Source: Acidaminobacter sp964416305 (GTDB taxonomy: Bacteria; Bacillota; Clostridia; Peptostreptococcales; Acidaminobacteraceae). Taken from it: a stretch of DNA of 64,000 nucleotides. Under the pieces are notes generated by a model that had not been told where the DNA came from, made no database searches, and worked only from the letters and a program-made list of their open reading frames with translations. Shown here piece after piece: positions 7,394-16,023 of this stretch. The number at the start of each line of letters is the position of its first letter. The first letter of the stretch is position 1. The translations under genes and the position numbers were made by a program. The DNA lies in NCBI GenBank assembly GCA_964416305.1, contig CAYQDM010000007.1, positions 1 to 64,000 on the forward strand, given 5' to 3'.

Positions 7394-8568
7394 ATGGCAG
7401 AAAAAATAATCTATTTGGATAATTCGGCTGCGACGAGACTGGATGAAGCCGTGTTTGAGGCTATGAAACCATGCTATTTTGAGAATTATGCGGTGGCGAC
7501 ATCTGAATTTGGCTATTCCCAGGGGCTGGAGGCCAGAGAGACTTTGGCGGAAGCCAGGGCCAGCATCGCCAGATCTTTGGGCGCAGCGCCTGAGGAATTT
7601 ATCTTTACGTCTGGCAGCACAGAATCCAGCAATCTTGCGCTGAAAGGCATTGCCAAGTCGCTGGGAAACAAGAAAGGCAAGCACATCATTGTCTCCAAAA
7701 TTGAGGATTTTCCTGTTCTGCAAAGTGCGAGAGCCCTCGAAAAACAAGGCTTTGAAGTGGATTACCTGGATGTGGATGGCCTTGGCTTTGTGAGGCTTGA
7801 CCAGCTTGAGGCGCTTTTGAGACCGGATACCATCCTGGTGTCGATTCAGCATGCCAATCATGAGATCGGCACGGTGCAGGATCTTGAGACCATCGGCAGA
7901 CTTTGCAGTGAAAAAAATGTGCTGTTTCACACAGACGCCACCCATACCTTCACCCGGCTGCCGCTGGATGTGAGCAAAATCAAGGTGGACCTGATCACGG
8001 TCTCCGCCCACACCATTCACGGTCCTAAGGGGATTGGCGGCCTTTATGTCCGTAAGGGCACACCGCTGGAAAAAATTTCAGATGGTGGCTTTCAGGAATT
8101 CGACCTAAGGGCGGGCATTGAAAATATTCCCGGCGCTGTGGGATTTGCCAAAGCTGTTTCGTTGGTTACGGTGGAAGAGAACAGGCGTCTCAAAGAGATG
8201 CGGGACAGGGTCATTGAGCAGATTATCAAGAAAATTCCGTTGGTGACGTTGAATGGGGATCACGAAAAGAGACTCCCCCAAAATGCCAATCTCTCTTTTC
8301 ACCATGTTGAAGGCAGTCCATCACCCTGCACCTGGATATGTACGGGATTGCGGTCAGCACGGGCTCAGCCTGCTTCAGCAGATCGCTGGAGGCCAGCCAT
8401 GTCATGATGGCTATAGGCGGGGATCATGAACGTGCCCACGGATCCATACGCTTTACTTTTGGCAGATACAATACCATGGAGGAAGTGGACCTGGTCGTGG
8501 ACACTTTGGCTAAGATTGTTGAGAATCTGAGAAAAATCAGTCCTTTAGGCAAACAAGGAGGCATGTAA
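7394..8568 (+). pseudogene. Cysteine desulfurase (NifS/IscS class), one-base frameshift
   Basis: A PLP-dependent class V aminotransferase that strips sulfur from cysteine. The first frame (from ATG 7394 after AAGGGTG) runs from IYLDNSAATRLDE through the PLP-lysine motif SAHTIHGPKGIGG and breaks after HHVEG near 8314. The second frame continues exactly where the family should (HLDMYGIAVSTGSACFSRS) to the stop at 8568, carrying the catalytic cysteine loop. One missing base around 8314-8316 (ggc-agtcc) explains this; restored, the protein has about 391 residues. As written, the first product lacks the catalytic cysteine. Its position directly before iscU suggests a needed gene, so a sequence error is as likely as a real mutation. 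Confidence 0.85.
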
Positions 8569-8569
8569 A

Positions 8570-9208
8570 ATGGCTTTTCCTTATAATGATACAGTCCTGG
8601 AACATTTCAAAAATCCGCGCAATGTCGGCAGAATTGAGGATGCGGACGGAAAGGCGTCAGAAGGCAGCCCGGCATGCGGAGACATGGTTTCGGTCTCTAT
8701 CAAGGTAGACGATGAAACTAAAAAAATCACGGACATCAAGTTTGAGTCCTATGGCTGCGCCTCCAACATTGCGACGGGCTCGATTATTACGGAGATGGCC
8801 AAAGGTAAAACGCTGGAGGAAGCGAAAAGCATCACGTGGCAAGAGGCATCGCAGGCCTTGGGCGGGCTTCCAAGCATAAAAGCCCACTGCTCAGTGCTTG
8901 CGGTGGAATGCCTGCGGAGCGCTATTTTGAATTACGAAGAAAAGCATGGCTTGGTAGTCAATCTGGAACCGACTACGGAGGAAATAGTACGAAAAAAACT
9001 CAGAAGAGTTATGAATCCTATGAAGGGTCTGGATATGGTGGCGACAAACCTGGTCAAGGAAATTGAGGTCAGTGAAGGCGTGATTCGTGTGGTAGTGGAT
9101 CTGCCTGAAGACCATCAATTCGCGGCGACCATCAAGGAGGAAGCCAAAGAAAGACTTGAAAATTTGTGGGACGTGAAACAGGTGATTATTGAGTTTGCGA
9201 CGGTTTAG
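8570..9208 (+). CDS. IscU-type Fe-S scaffold fused to MIP18-like domain
   Basis: A 212-residue protein. Residues 1-125 are an IscU/NifU N-terminal scaffold with all three cluster cysteines: Cys36 in ACGD, Cys63 in YGCASN and Cys107 in HCSV, plus Asp38. Residues about 135-212 resemble the MIP18/DUF59 fold (KKLRRVMNPMKGLDMV, IRVVVDLPEDHQF, LWDVKQVIIEF) found in Fe-S cluster maturation factors such as SufT. This joins cluster assembly and delivery in one chain. It starts two bases after the cysteine desulfurase and ends the operon at a strong terminator. ATG 8570 follows an AAGGAGG. Confidence 0.85.
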   Translation: MAFPYNDTVLEHFKNPRNVGRIEDADGKASEGSPACGDMVSVSIKVDDETKKITDIKFESYGCASNIATGSIITEMAKGKTLEEAKSITWQEASQALGGLPSIKAHCSVLAVECLRSAILNYEEKHGLVVNLEPTTEEIVRKKLRRVMNPMKGLDMVATNLVKEIEVSEGVIRVVVDLPEDHQFAATIKEEAKERLENLWDVKQVIIEFATV

Positions 9209-9228
9209 AGAGTTATAGCGACGAAAAA

Positions 9229-9269
9229 ATGGTCATGATCAGCTTTTAACTTTTGCTGGTCATGACCAT
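9229..9269. terminator. Bidirectional terminator
   Basis: A 15-bp stem (atggtcatgatcagc with one mismatch against its partner) around a T-rich loop, between the convergent iscU-fusion and LysR genes, with T-rich or A-rich flanks on both sides. Confidence 0.8.
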
Positions 9270-9275
9270 TATATT

Positions 9276-10169
9276 TTAAAACGCCCCGCGCATAACTTCC
9301 AGGAACGCCTCGGCAGCGCTGGTCAGCGGGAGATGGCGGCTGTGAATCAGGCAGAGATCCGTGGACGGGACCGGTTCCTCTGTTGCCAGAATCACCAGAG
9401 ATTCGGAGGCGCTTTGCATGGCCATCTTCGGGACAAAGCCAATCCCGACCCCACTGGCGATCATGTCCACAATGAGATCCACGCTGCCGAATTCAAACTC
9501 CGGCTCCAGGTGGATCTGATGGCGTGCCAAAAAGTCGTCCAGGAGCCGCCGGGTCGTCGAGTTCTTTTCAAGGGTGACCAAAGGGTGCTCAGCCAGCTCA
9601 GAAAGGCTCAGCGACCGCCCGAGCAGCCCGTGGGTCCCGGCGTAATCCGCAGAAGAAATCCAAACATTTTCCTCTGAAGCCAGCCGCAGGTAGACCAGGT
9701 CCTTGTCCTCCAGGGCGCCGGTGTGATTCACGAGGGCCAGGTCCAGGGCACCCTCCCGAACGCGGGACTTCGATACCGGCGACGGCCGGTTCTGGATCGA
9801 CAGCCGGATGTTGGGGTACTTCCGGTGAAAGGCCTGCAGCGGCGTCATCAAAATATACCGGGAGAGCGTATCGCTGGCCCCAATCTGCAGGTGCCCGCGA
9901 TCCAGTCCTTGTAATCTAAGCAGCTCCTTTTCGCCTTTTTCAATGCTCTTGATGGCTTGGCTGACGAAATCAAAGAGAGTTTCGCCGGCGGCGGTCAGGG
10001 AGACGGTGCGCCCTTTTCGATAGAACAGCGGCATTCCCAGAGCGGTCTCCAGCTGCCGGATGGACTGACTGACAGAGGACTGGGTGACAAAAAGGACTTC
10101 GGAGGCTCGTGTGAAGCTTTCGTGAAGGGCCGCGTGGTAGAAGACATTGTAAAGATCCATGGAGTTCAT
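9276..10169 (-). CDS. LysR-family transcriptional regulator
   Basis: A 297-residue LysR-type regulator. The winged helix-turn-helix is at residues 5-65 (FYHAALHESFTRASEVLFV, QSSVSQSIRQLE, PLFYRKGRTVSLTAAGE), and a periplasmic-binding-like effector domain spans about 90-295 (DLALVNHTG, GVGIGFVPKMA). The group often controls a neighbouring divergent gene, here purL, across 278 bp, but the effector domain gives no ligand and a purine link is only positional. Start ATG 10169 with AAGGAG ten bases upstream; MDLYN three codons later is an alternative. Confidence 0.9.
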   Translation of the reverse strand: MNSMDLYNVFYHAALHESFTRASEVLFVTQSSVSQSIRQLETALGMPLFYRKGRTVSLTAAGETLFDFVSQAIKSIEKGEKELLRLQGLDRGHLQIGASDTLSRYILMTPLQAFHRKYPNIRLSIQNRPSPVSKSRVREGALDLALVNHTGALEDKDLVYLRLASEENVWISSADYAGTHGLLGRSLSLSELAEHPLVTLEKNSTTRRLLDDFLARHQIHLEPEFEFGSVDLIVDMIASGVGIGFVPKMAMQSASESLVILATEEPVPSTDLCLIHSRHLPLTSAAEAFLEVMRGAF

Positions 10170-10307
10170 GCATTAGCGCTCCTTATGATTTTGATTACTA
10201 TAATTAATTATTATTATAAATGATCTGATGATACAATCAAGAAGAATCGAGAACAATCATCGGGGTACGAATGTAAATAGTCGTGAATGCGGGGTGGTGG
10301 GGCAGGA

Positions 10308-10350
10308 ACCATCGGCAAAAAAAGCTTTAAAAGAGGGCTCTGCCGATGGT
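10308..10350. repeat. Inverted pair of the GCCGATGGT motif
   Basis: ACCATCGGC at 10308-10316 and GCCGATGGT at 10342-10350 are separated by 25 bases containing an A-run and an aagctt. They form a hairpin in the purL leader. The remainder of 10170-10447 is A/T-rich near the LysR start (likely promoters) and otherwise featureless; no purine riboswitch was seen. Confidence 0.75.
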
Positions 10351-10447
10351 CTCTCAGCCCTCCAATTCATCCATAGCAACACAGTCGTCATAAGCAAGCT
10401 CCGGCGTGTGCCGGACATGATCAACATAACGAACAAGGAGGCAAATC

Positions 10448-13400
10448 ATGCAGGGTGTAAGAAAGTTTGTCCGAAAAATCGAGGCGCTGGACGTGGAGAG
10501 CGCCGGGCTCACCGGCCAGATCAGGGACTTTTTGAAGATTAGCGCGGTGAAAAAGGCGGAGGTTTACAACGGTTACGACATCTTTGGCCTGGAGCCCGCA
10601 GAAGTGGCAGAGGCGGTGCAGCACGTGTTTTCCGAGCCCAACGTGGACCTGGTCAGCGACGTCTGGATGCCGGAAGCAGGGGAGACGGCGTTTGCTTACC
10701 GTTTGCTGCCGGGGCAGTATGACCAGCGGTCGGACTCAGCGGTGCAGCTGCTGACTATTTTGAAACTGGGACAGGATCCCCACGTGGTTTCCTTTAAAGC
10801 GGTACGTCTGAAGAGTGAGCGGCCTTTGACAGCGGAAGAGGTCCAGGGGATTAAGCGCTTCCTGATCAACCCGGTGGAGGCTATGGAAATTTCGCTGGTT
10901 GAGCTTTGCCCGGCAGAGGTGGTTCAGCCGGACGCGCCGCCTGTTGAGGTGCTCGAAGGTTTCAGAGCGCTGACGGATGATGCGCTGGATGGGTTCCTCG
11001 CGTCACACGGCCTCGCCATGTCCAGTGAAGATCTGGCAATGGTTCAGGCCTATTTCAAGAACACAGCCGGCCGGGATCCCAAGATGACAGAGCTCAAGGT
11101 TCTGGATACTTACTGGTCGGATCACTGCCGTCACACGACGTTTATGACCGAGCTGAAGGATATTGACTTCTCTGAGGCGACTTATGGCCCGCTACTGGAA
11201 GCTTATGATAAATACAGGCAAAAGCGCGCGGACATTGCGACTTCCAAGCCGGAGTCCCTCATGGATCTGGCGACCATTCAGGCCCGCTGGCTGCGAAAGC
11301 AGGGCGGCCTTGCGGATGTTGAGGTGTCGGATGAGATCAACGCAGCGACGTTTATGGTGGACGCGGCCTTTGAAAACGGCGAGACCAAGCCTTACTTAGT
11401 CATGTTCAAGAACGAGACCCACAACCACCCTACGGAGATCGAGCCTTTTGGCGGTGCGGCGACCTGTCTGGGCGGCGCGATCCGGGATCCGCTTTCAGGC
11501 CGCAGCTATGTCTATCAGGGCATGCGCATCACCGGTTCCGGGGATCCAACGGAGAGTCTTGAGAAAACTTTGCCTGGCAAGCTGCCTCAAAGGGTGATCA
11601 CCCGGGGCGCAGCGAAGGGCTTTTCCTCCTACGGCAACCAGATTGGCCTGCCTGCGGGCTACATCCGCGAGTATTACCATGAAGGCTTCAAGGCGAAGCG
11701 CATGGAGGTGGGCGCGGTTATTGGCGCGGCACCGGCTGAAAACGTGAAGAGATTGAAACCGGCGGTCGGTGACAGAGTGCTCCTCATTGGCGGCAAGACG
11801 GGCATCGACGGACTTGGCGGCGCGACGGGCTCTTCCAAGGAGCACGACGAGTCCAGTCTGGCAACCTGCGCCTCGGAAGTCCAGCGTGGCAACGCACCTG
11901 AGGAGCGGAAGCTTCAACGGCTCTTCAGCACAGCAGACTTCGCGAAGCGCATCAAGAAGTCCAATGACTTTGGCGCCGGCGGCGTGTCGGTGGCCGTTGG
12001 GGAACTGGCGGACAGCCTGGACATCCAGCTGGACGCAGTAAAGACGAAATATCCGGGTCTTGGGGCCATAGAGCTGGCGATCTCAGAGTCTCAGGAGCGC
12101 ATGGCGGTGGTCGTGGATCCCGCGGATGTGGAAGCGGTCGTGGCGTTGGCTGCTAAAGAAAACCTGGACGCTTATGAAATTGCTCAGGTGACGGATTCCG
12201 GTAAGCTTCGGATGTTCCTGAAGGGTGAAGTCGTTTTGGAGCTGGACCGCGACTTTATCGATTCCAGCGGCGCCAGCAGAAGCCAGGTCATCAAGGTGAC
12301 CGAGGTGCCCGGGGCTAAGTCTGGAGAGGGTACAGAGGAACCCGAGGACAAGGTCGTCGCTTCTGCGGAAGAGGCGGAGGCGGCCCTTTTGGCAGCAGTC
12401 ACGGATTTAAACGGGGCGTCTCAGATTGGCCTCGTCGAGAATTTTGACAATACGGTTGGGGCTTATTCCATTCTGATGCCGTTTGGCGGCGCACGCCAGA
12501 TGTCGCCGTCTATGTCAATGGTGGCCAAGCTGCCATCTGCTGATGGCAAGTCGCTGACGGGTACGGTGATGACCGCGGGCTATGCGCTGAAGGCACTGGA
12601 CCGGGATCCGTTTGTGGGCGGCGCCATGTCCGTGGCTGAAGCGGTGGCCAAGGCGGTGCTGACAGGGGCGAAGCTCGAACGCATTCACCTGTCCTGCCAG
12701 GAATATTTTGAGCGGCTGGGGTCAGACCCGCTGAAGTGGCAGAAGCCTTTTAAGGCTCTATTAGGTGCTTTATATACAATGGATGCTTTTGGTCTTGGGG
12801 CCATAGGCGGCAAGGACTCCATGTCCGGTACCTTTAAAGATCTGAATGTACCGCCGACGCTGATTGCCTTTGCGGCAGCGCCAGTGGATGTGAAAAATGT
12901 CGTTTCAACAGACTTCAAAGCTGAGGGCAGCACGGTCTACATGGCAGATGTGGCAAGGGACGCGGCAGGTCTTCCGGATCTCGCGGCTTATGCGGCAAGG
13001 CTGAAAGAAGCCCAGGCGCTGATTGAGCATGGTGTCGTGCTGTCCGCTTCTGTCGTGGAAGAGGGCGGCGTACTGGAAAATCTGTTTAAGATGGGCGTCG
13101 GCAATGGCATTGGTGTTAAGCTTTCATCAAAGGAATTGCCTAAGGCGGGCTTTGGTGCCCTGATCCTTGAAATTGACCTGGCCAGTGCGGATGTCATGCC
13201 TGCGGATTGGCTGATGCTTGGCGAGACACAAAGTGATTATCGTATCAACGCTCAGGGCGGCGGTGTGGATCTCAAGAAAATTGAGACGGCGTGGCTGGAG
13301 CCGCTGGACAGCGTGTTCCCGCGCTGCAAGCCTTATGCGGATGCGCCACTTGCGGCAGAAGCGCCGCCTGCCGGTAAGAAAAAAGAGAAACGGGCGGTGC

Positions 13401-14218
13401 TGTTTGGGGAAGAACGACCATCGGCGAACATCCTTAGAGGTGTGAAGCCCAGAGTGTTCATCCCGGCGTTCCCGGGGACGAACTGTGAGATCGACACGGC
13501 GCGGGCCTTCGAACGAGCCGGGGCAGAGGCTGAAGTCATCATTTTCAGAAACCGGAACCTGGCAGACGTGGAAGCGTCTATTGAGGCTTATGTGAAGGCC
13601 ATAGAAAAGGCGCAGATGATCGCGCTGCCGGGGGGCTTCAGCGCCGGAGATGAGCCGGATGGATCCGGCAAGTTCATCAGCTCGGTGTTCAAGAACGCTG
13701 GGATCAAAGAGGCGACCATGGCGCTGCTGAAGCAGCGGGACGGCCTGATGCTGGGGATCTGCAACGGGTTCCAGGCGCTGATCAAACTGGGGCTGCTGCC
13801 ATATGGCGAGATCCGGGACCTTGGGTCTGAGGATCCAACGGTGACGTACAATCAGTGCGGCAAGCACATTTCCAAGATGGTGCAGATTGAAGTGGTGTCT
13901 AAGATGTCGCCGTGGCTGGCGCGGGTGTCTGAGGGCGTACGTTACAATGTGCCTTTGTCACACGGTGAAGGGCGTTTCTTTGCCAGCGAGGCACAGTATG
14001 AGGCGCTGTTGGCGGCGGGCCAAGTGGCGACGGTCTATTCCAGAGGCCATAACCTCAACGGGTCGGCCTTTGGGGTCGAGGGGCTTGTGAGCCCGGATGG
14101 CCGTGTGCTTGGCAAGATGGGCCACTCGGAGCGGATGACGTCTCACACTTATTTGAATGTGCCAGGTCAGTATGACATGGAGATTTTTGAGGCTGGCGTG
14201 GATTACTTCAATAAATAA
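10448..14218 (+). CDS. purL: Phosphoribosylformylglycinamidine synthase, single-chain
   Basis: FGAM synthase converts FGAR, ATP and glutamine to FGAM, step four of purine synthesis. This 1256-residue form joins a PurS-like N-terminus (to about 170), the PurL core with ATP sites (HTTFMTEL, NETHNHPTEIEPFGGAATC, GGKDSMSGT) and a PurQ-like glutaminase from about residue 1000 (IPAFPGTNCEIDTARAFE). The glutaminase nucleophile Cys is in GICNGFQAL near residue 1105 and its His/Glu pair in SHGEGRF. This matches the long single-chain class of clostridia and streptococci. ATG 10448 follows AAGGAGG. A GCCGATGGT-complement at 13417 sits in the linker before the glutaminase, where conservation is low. Confidence 0.97.
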   Translation: MQGVRKFVRKIEALDVESAGLTGQIRDFLKISAVKKAEVYNGYDIFGLEPAEVAEAVQHVFSEPNVDLVSDVWMPEAGETAFAYRLLPGQYDQRSDSAVQLLTILKLGQDPHVVSFKAVRLKSERPLTAEEVQGIKRFLINPVEAMEISLVELCPAEVVQPDAPPVEVLEGFRALTDDALDGFLASHGLAMSSEDLAMVQAYFKNTAGRDPKMTELKVLDTYWSDHCRHTTFMTELKDIDFSEATYGPLLEAYDKYRQKRADIATSKPESLMDLATIQARWLRKQGGLADVEVSDEINAATFMVDAAFENGETKPYLVMFKNETHNHPTEIEPFGGAATCLGGAIRDPLSGRSYVYQGMRITGSGDPTESLEKTLPGKLPQRVITRGAAKGFSSYGNQIGLPAGYIREYYHEGFKAKRMEVGAVIGAAPAENVKRLKPAVGDRVLLIGGKTGIDGLGGATGSSKEHDESSLATCASEVQRGNAPEERKLQRLFSTADFAKRIKKSNDFGAGGVSVAVGELADSLDIQLDAVKTKYPGLGAIELAISESQERMAVVVDPADVEAVVALAAKENLDAYEIAQVTDSGKLRMFLKGEVVLELDRDFIDSSGASRSQVIKVTEVPGAKSGEGTEEPEDKVVASAEEAEAALLAAVTDLNGASQIGLVENFDNTVGAYSILMPFGGARQMSPSMSMVAKLPSADGKSLTGTVMTAGYALKALDRDPFVGGAMSVAEAVAKAVLTGAKLERIHLSCQEYFERLGSDPLKWQKPFKALLGALYTMDAFGLGAIGGKDSMSGTFKDLNVPPTLIAFAAAPVDVKNVVSTDFKAEGSTVYMADVARDAAGLPDLAAYAARLKEAQALIEHGVVLSASVVEEGGVLENLFKMGVGNGIGVKLSSKELPKAGFGALILEIDLASADVMPADWLMLGETQSDYRINAQGGGVDLKKIETAWLEPLDSVFPRCKPYADAPLAAEAPPAGKKKEKRAVLFGEERPSANILRGVKPRVFIPAFPGTNCEIDTARAFERAGAEAEVIIFRNRNLADVEASIEAYVKAIEKAQMIALPGGFSAGDEPDGSGKFISSVFKNAGIKEATMALLKQRDGLMLGICNGFQALIKLGLLPYGEIRDLGSEDPTVTYNQCGKHISKMVQIEVVSKMSPWLARVSEGVRYNVPLSHGEGRFFASEAQYEALLAAGQVATVYSRGHNLNGSAFGVEGLVSPDGRVLGKMGHSERMTSHTYLNVPGQYDMEIFEAGVDYFNK

Positions 14219-14415
14219 AGCTTTTGCAATGGGCAGATTAAGCGGTTCGGGTGTGAAAAGCGGGATGTAATGCGGTCGTTGTCATTTGCTGAAGGAACCG
14301 CTTTATTTGCCGAAATGGTCTTGATTAGACTGTGGATGTGGGGTAGAATAAAGATAAATCAAGAACGTTAATGTCGTAAAAACAATAAAATGTTCGTGTT
14401 TTGGGAGGATGTTCA

Positions 14416-14904
14416 ATGAAAGTTGCAATTATCATGGGCAGCAAATCAGATCTGGAAGTTGTGTCAAAAGCGGCGGAAGCCCTTGAGCAATTTGGGATTG
14501 AAGCTGAAATGAGAGTTATGTCAGCACACCGTACGCCGAATGAAGTCATGAACTTTATTGCAAAAGCTGAAGAGAATGGTTTTGAGGCTATCATTGCTGC
14601 TGCCGGAAAAGCGGCGCATTTGCCGGGGGTAATCGCGGCGTTTACAGTGCTTCCGGTCATTGGGCTGCCCATCAAGAGCAGCTTCATGGATGGCTTTGAC
14701 TCGCTGTTGTCTATTGTTCAGATGCCTTCCGGCATTCCGGTGGCGACGGTGGCTGTCAATGGCGGCGACAACGCAGGCATTCTGGCGGCGCAGATCCTCA
14801 GCGTCAAGTATCCTGAGGTGCGTGAGCGACTTAAGGCATTCCGTGAGAAGATGCGCCAGGACGTTGTGGCGGCGGATGCGTCTATTCAGGGGCTTCGCAA
14901 GTAA
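14416..14904 (+). CDS. purE: N5-carboxyaminoimidazole ribonucleotide mutase
   Basis: PurE class I rearranges N5-CAIR to CAIR. The 162-residue protein has GSKSDLEV, the SAHRTPNEV loop, AAGKAAHLPGVIA and PIKSSFMDGFDSLLSIVQMPSGIPVATVAV, all hallmark segments that build the octamer active site. A TTG at 14401 is in frame, but ATG 14416 has GGGAGG at the right distance and the usual N-terminus MKVAIIMGSKSD. No purK is in the window. The gap after purL (197 bp) contains a long-range inverted repeat agcggttc...gaaccgct but no T-run. Confidence 0.96.
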   Translation: MKVAIIMGSKSDLEVVSKAAEALEQFGIEAEMRVMSAHRTPNEVMNFIAKAEENGFEAIIAAAGKAAHLPGVIAAFTVLPVIGLPIKSSFMDGFDSLLSIVQMPSGIPVATVAVNGGDNAGILAAQILSVKYPEVRERLKAFREKMRQDVVAADASIQGLRK

Positions 14905-15072
14905 AGCGAGGGTGTTTGGAGCGGTGGGTCTGGATTCGTGATAGTGAACCGTCGCGTTAGAGGCACCATGTCATTTTGAAGAAAAGCGAACATTGTAAAG
15001 AAGTAACTAAGAAAATGTGAGGTTTTGGAGGGCAATTCTCCAAATTAAGCGAAATGTTCCGTTTGGAACAGC

Positions 15073-15165
15073 GGTGACAGGCACTCAGTTCGAGTTGGTG
15101 CCTGTCACCAACTCAAATTCAGTACCTGTCACCAAACTCAACTCTGTACCAGACACTCTTAATGA
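15073..15165. repeat. Cluster of GGTGACAGGCACT/GGTGCCTGTCACC repeats
   Basis: Four degenerate copies alternate in orientation: ggtgacaggcact (15073), ggtgcctgtcacc (15097), gtacctgtcacc and gtaccagacactc, each followed by aactcaa-like spacers. This fills most of the 293-bp purE-purC gap and leaves only the purC ribosome site. Confidence 0.7.
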
Positions 15166-15197
15166 AACTTTAATCTCTCAGAGGAGGATTTGTTTAA

Positions 15198-15902
15198 ATG
15201 GAAAAGCGTGAAATGTTATACGAAGGCAAGGCGAAGCGCGTTTATAAAACAGATGACGAAAAACTGTATATTATCGAATTCAAAGATGACGCCACGGCGT
15301 TTGATGGCAAGAAAAAAGGGACGATCCACGATAAGGGCATCCTGAACAACAAAATCAGCGAAGGCCTCTACACCATGCTGGAGGCAGAAGGCATTCCGAC
15401 GCACTTCGTCAAGCGCCTCAGTGATCGCGACGTCCTCGTCAAAGCTGTCAAAATCATGCCGCTGGAAGTATTGGTCAGAAATATTGCAGCGGGCTCCCTC
15501 ACAAAGCGCCTCGGTATTCCTGAAGGCAAGGCATTGCCGTTCACTGTCCTTGAGTTCTGTCTGAAGGATGATTCTCTTGGGGATCCGCAGATCAACGAAG
15601 ACCACATTCGTGCCATGGAATTGGCAACAGTTGATCAAGTGGCTCAAATTAAAAAATATGCCCTTAAGATCAATGAGCTCCTCAGCGCTTTCTTCAAAGC
15701 CAGAGGCATTACCCTGGTCGACTTCAAACTCGAGTTTGGCCTCTATGGTGATGAGGTTCTCCTGGCTGACGAAATTTCTCCTGACACTTGCCGTCTCTGG
15801 GACGCTGCAACGGGAGAAAAACTGGACAAAGACCGCTTCAGACGCGACCTCGGAAATATTGAAGAGGCTTACCAGGAAATCCTCAAGCGCCTTGACAATT
15901 AA
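15198..15902 (+). CDS. purC: SAICAR synthase
   Basis: PurC ligates aspartate to CAIR using ATP. The 234-residue protein is full length for bacterial PurC: EMLYEGKAKRVYKTDDE nucleotide loop, EFKDDATAFDGKK, GILNNKIS, HFVKRLSDRDVLVK, PLEVLVRNIAAGSL, LVDFKLEFG and DEISPDTCRLWD. ATG 15198 is preceded by AGAGGAGG with suitable spacing. It is placed between purE and purF on the same strand, after a repeat-rich gap. Confidence 0.97.
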   Translation: MEKREMLYEGKAKRVYKTDDEKLYIIEFKDDATAFDGKKKGTIHDKGILNNKISEGLYTMLEAEGIPTHFVKRLSDRDVLVKAVKIMPLEVLVRNIAAGSLTKRLGIPEGKALPFTVLEFCLKDDSLGDPQINEDHIRAMELATVDQVAQIKKYALKINELLSAFFKARGITLVDFKLEFGLYGDEVLLADEISPDTCRLWDAATGEKLDKDRFRRDLGNIEEAYQEILKRLDN

Positions 15903-16023
15903 TCTGATCATCCGTCAATCCGTTAACCCGTTAACCCATATTGGGAACTGCCGACTGAGACGAGCTGGATAGTAGGATAGAAGGCCTGCAGGATAGAAGG
16001 ATAAAGGATAGGAGCGCTGGAAA

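Noticed and set aside
7379..8020. Minus-strand frame inside the cysteine desulfurase
   Set aside because: It is antisense to well-conserved desulfurase motifs, with no ribosome site or family resemblance.
10170..10447. Purine riboswitch or PurR box before purL
   Set aside because: No purine aptamer core or paired CGAA-type PurR boxes could be found; only the motif hairpin and A/T-rich promoter DNA are visible.
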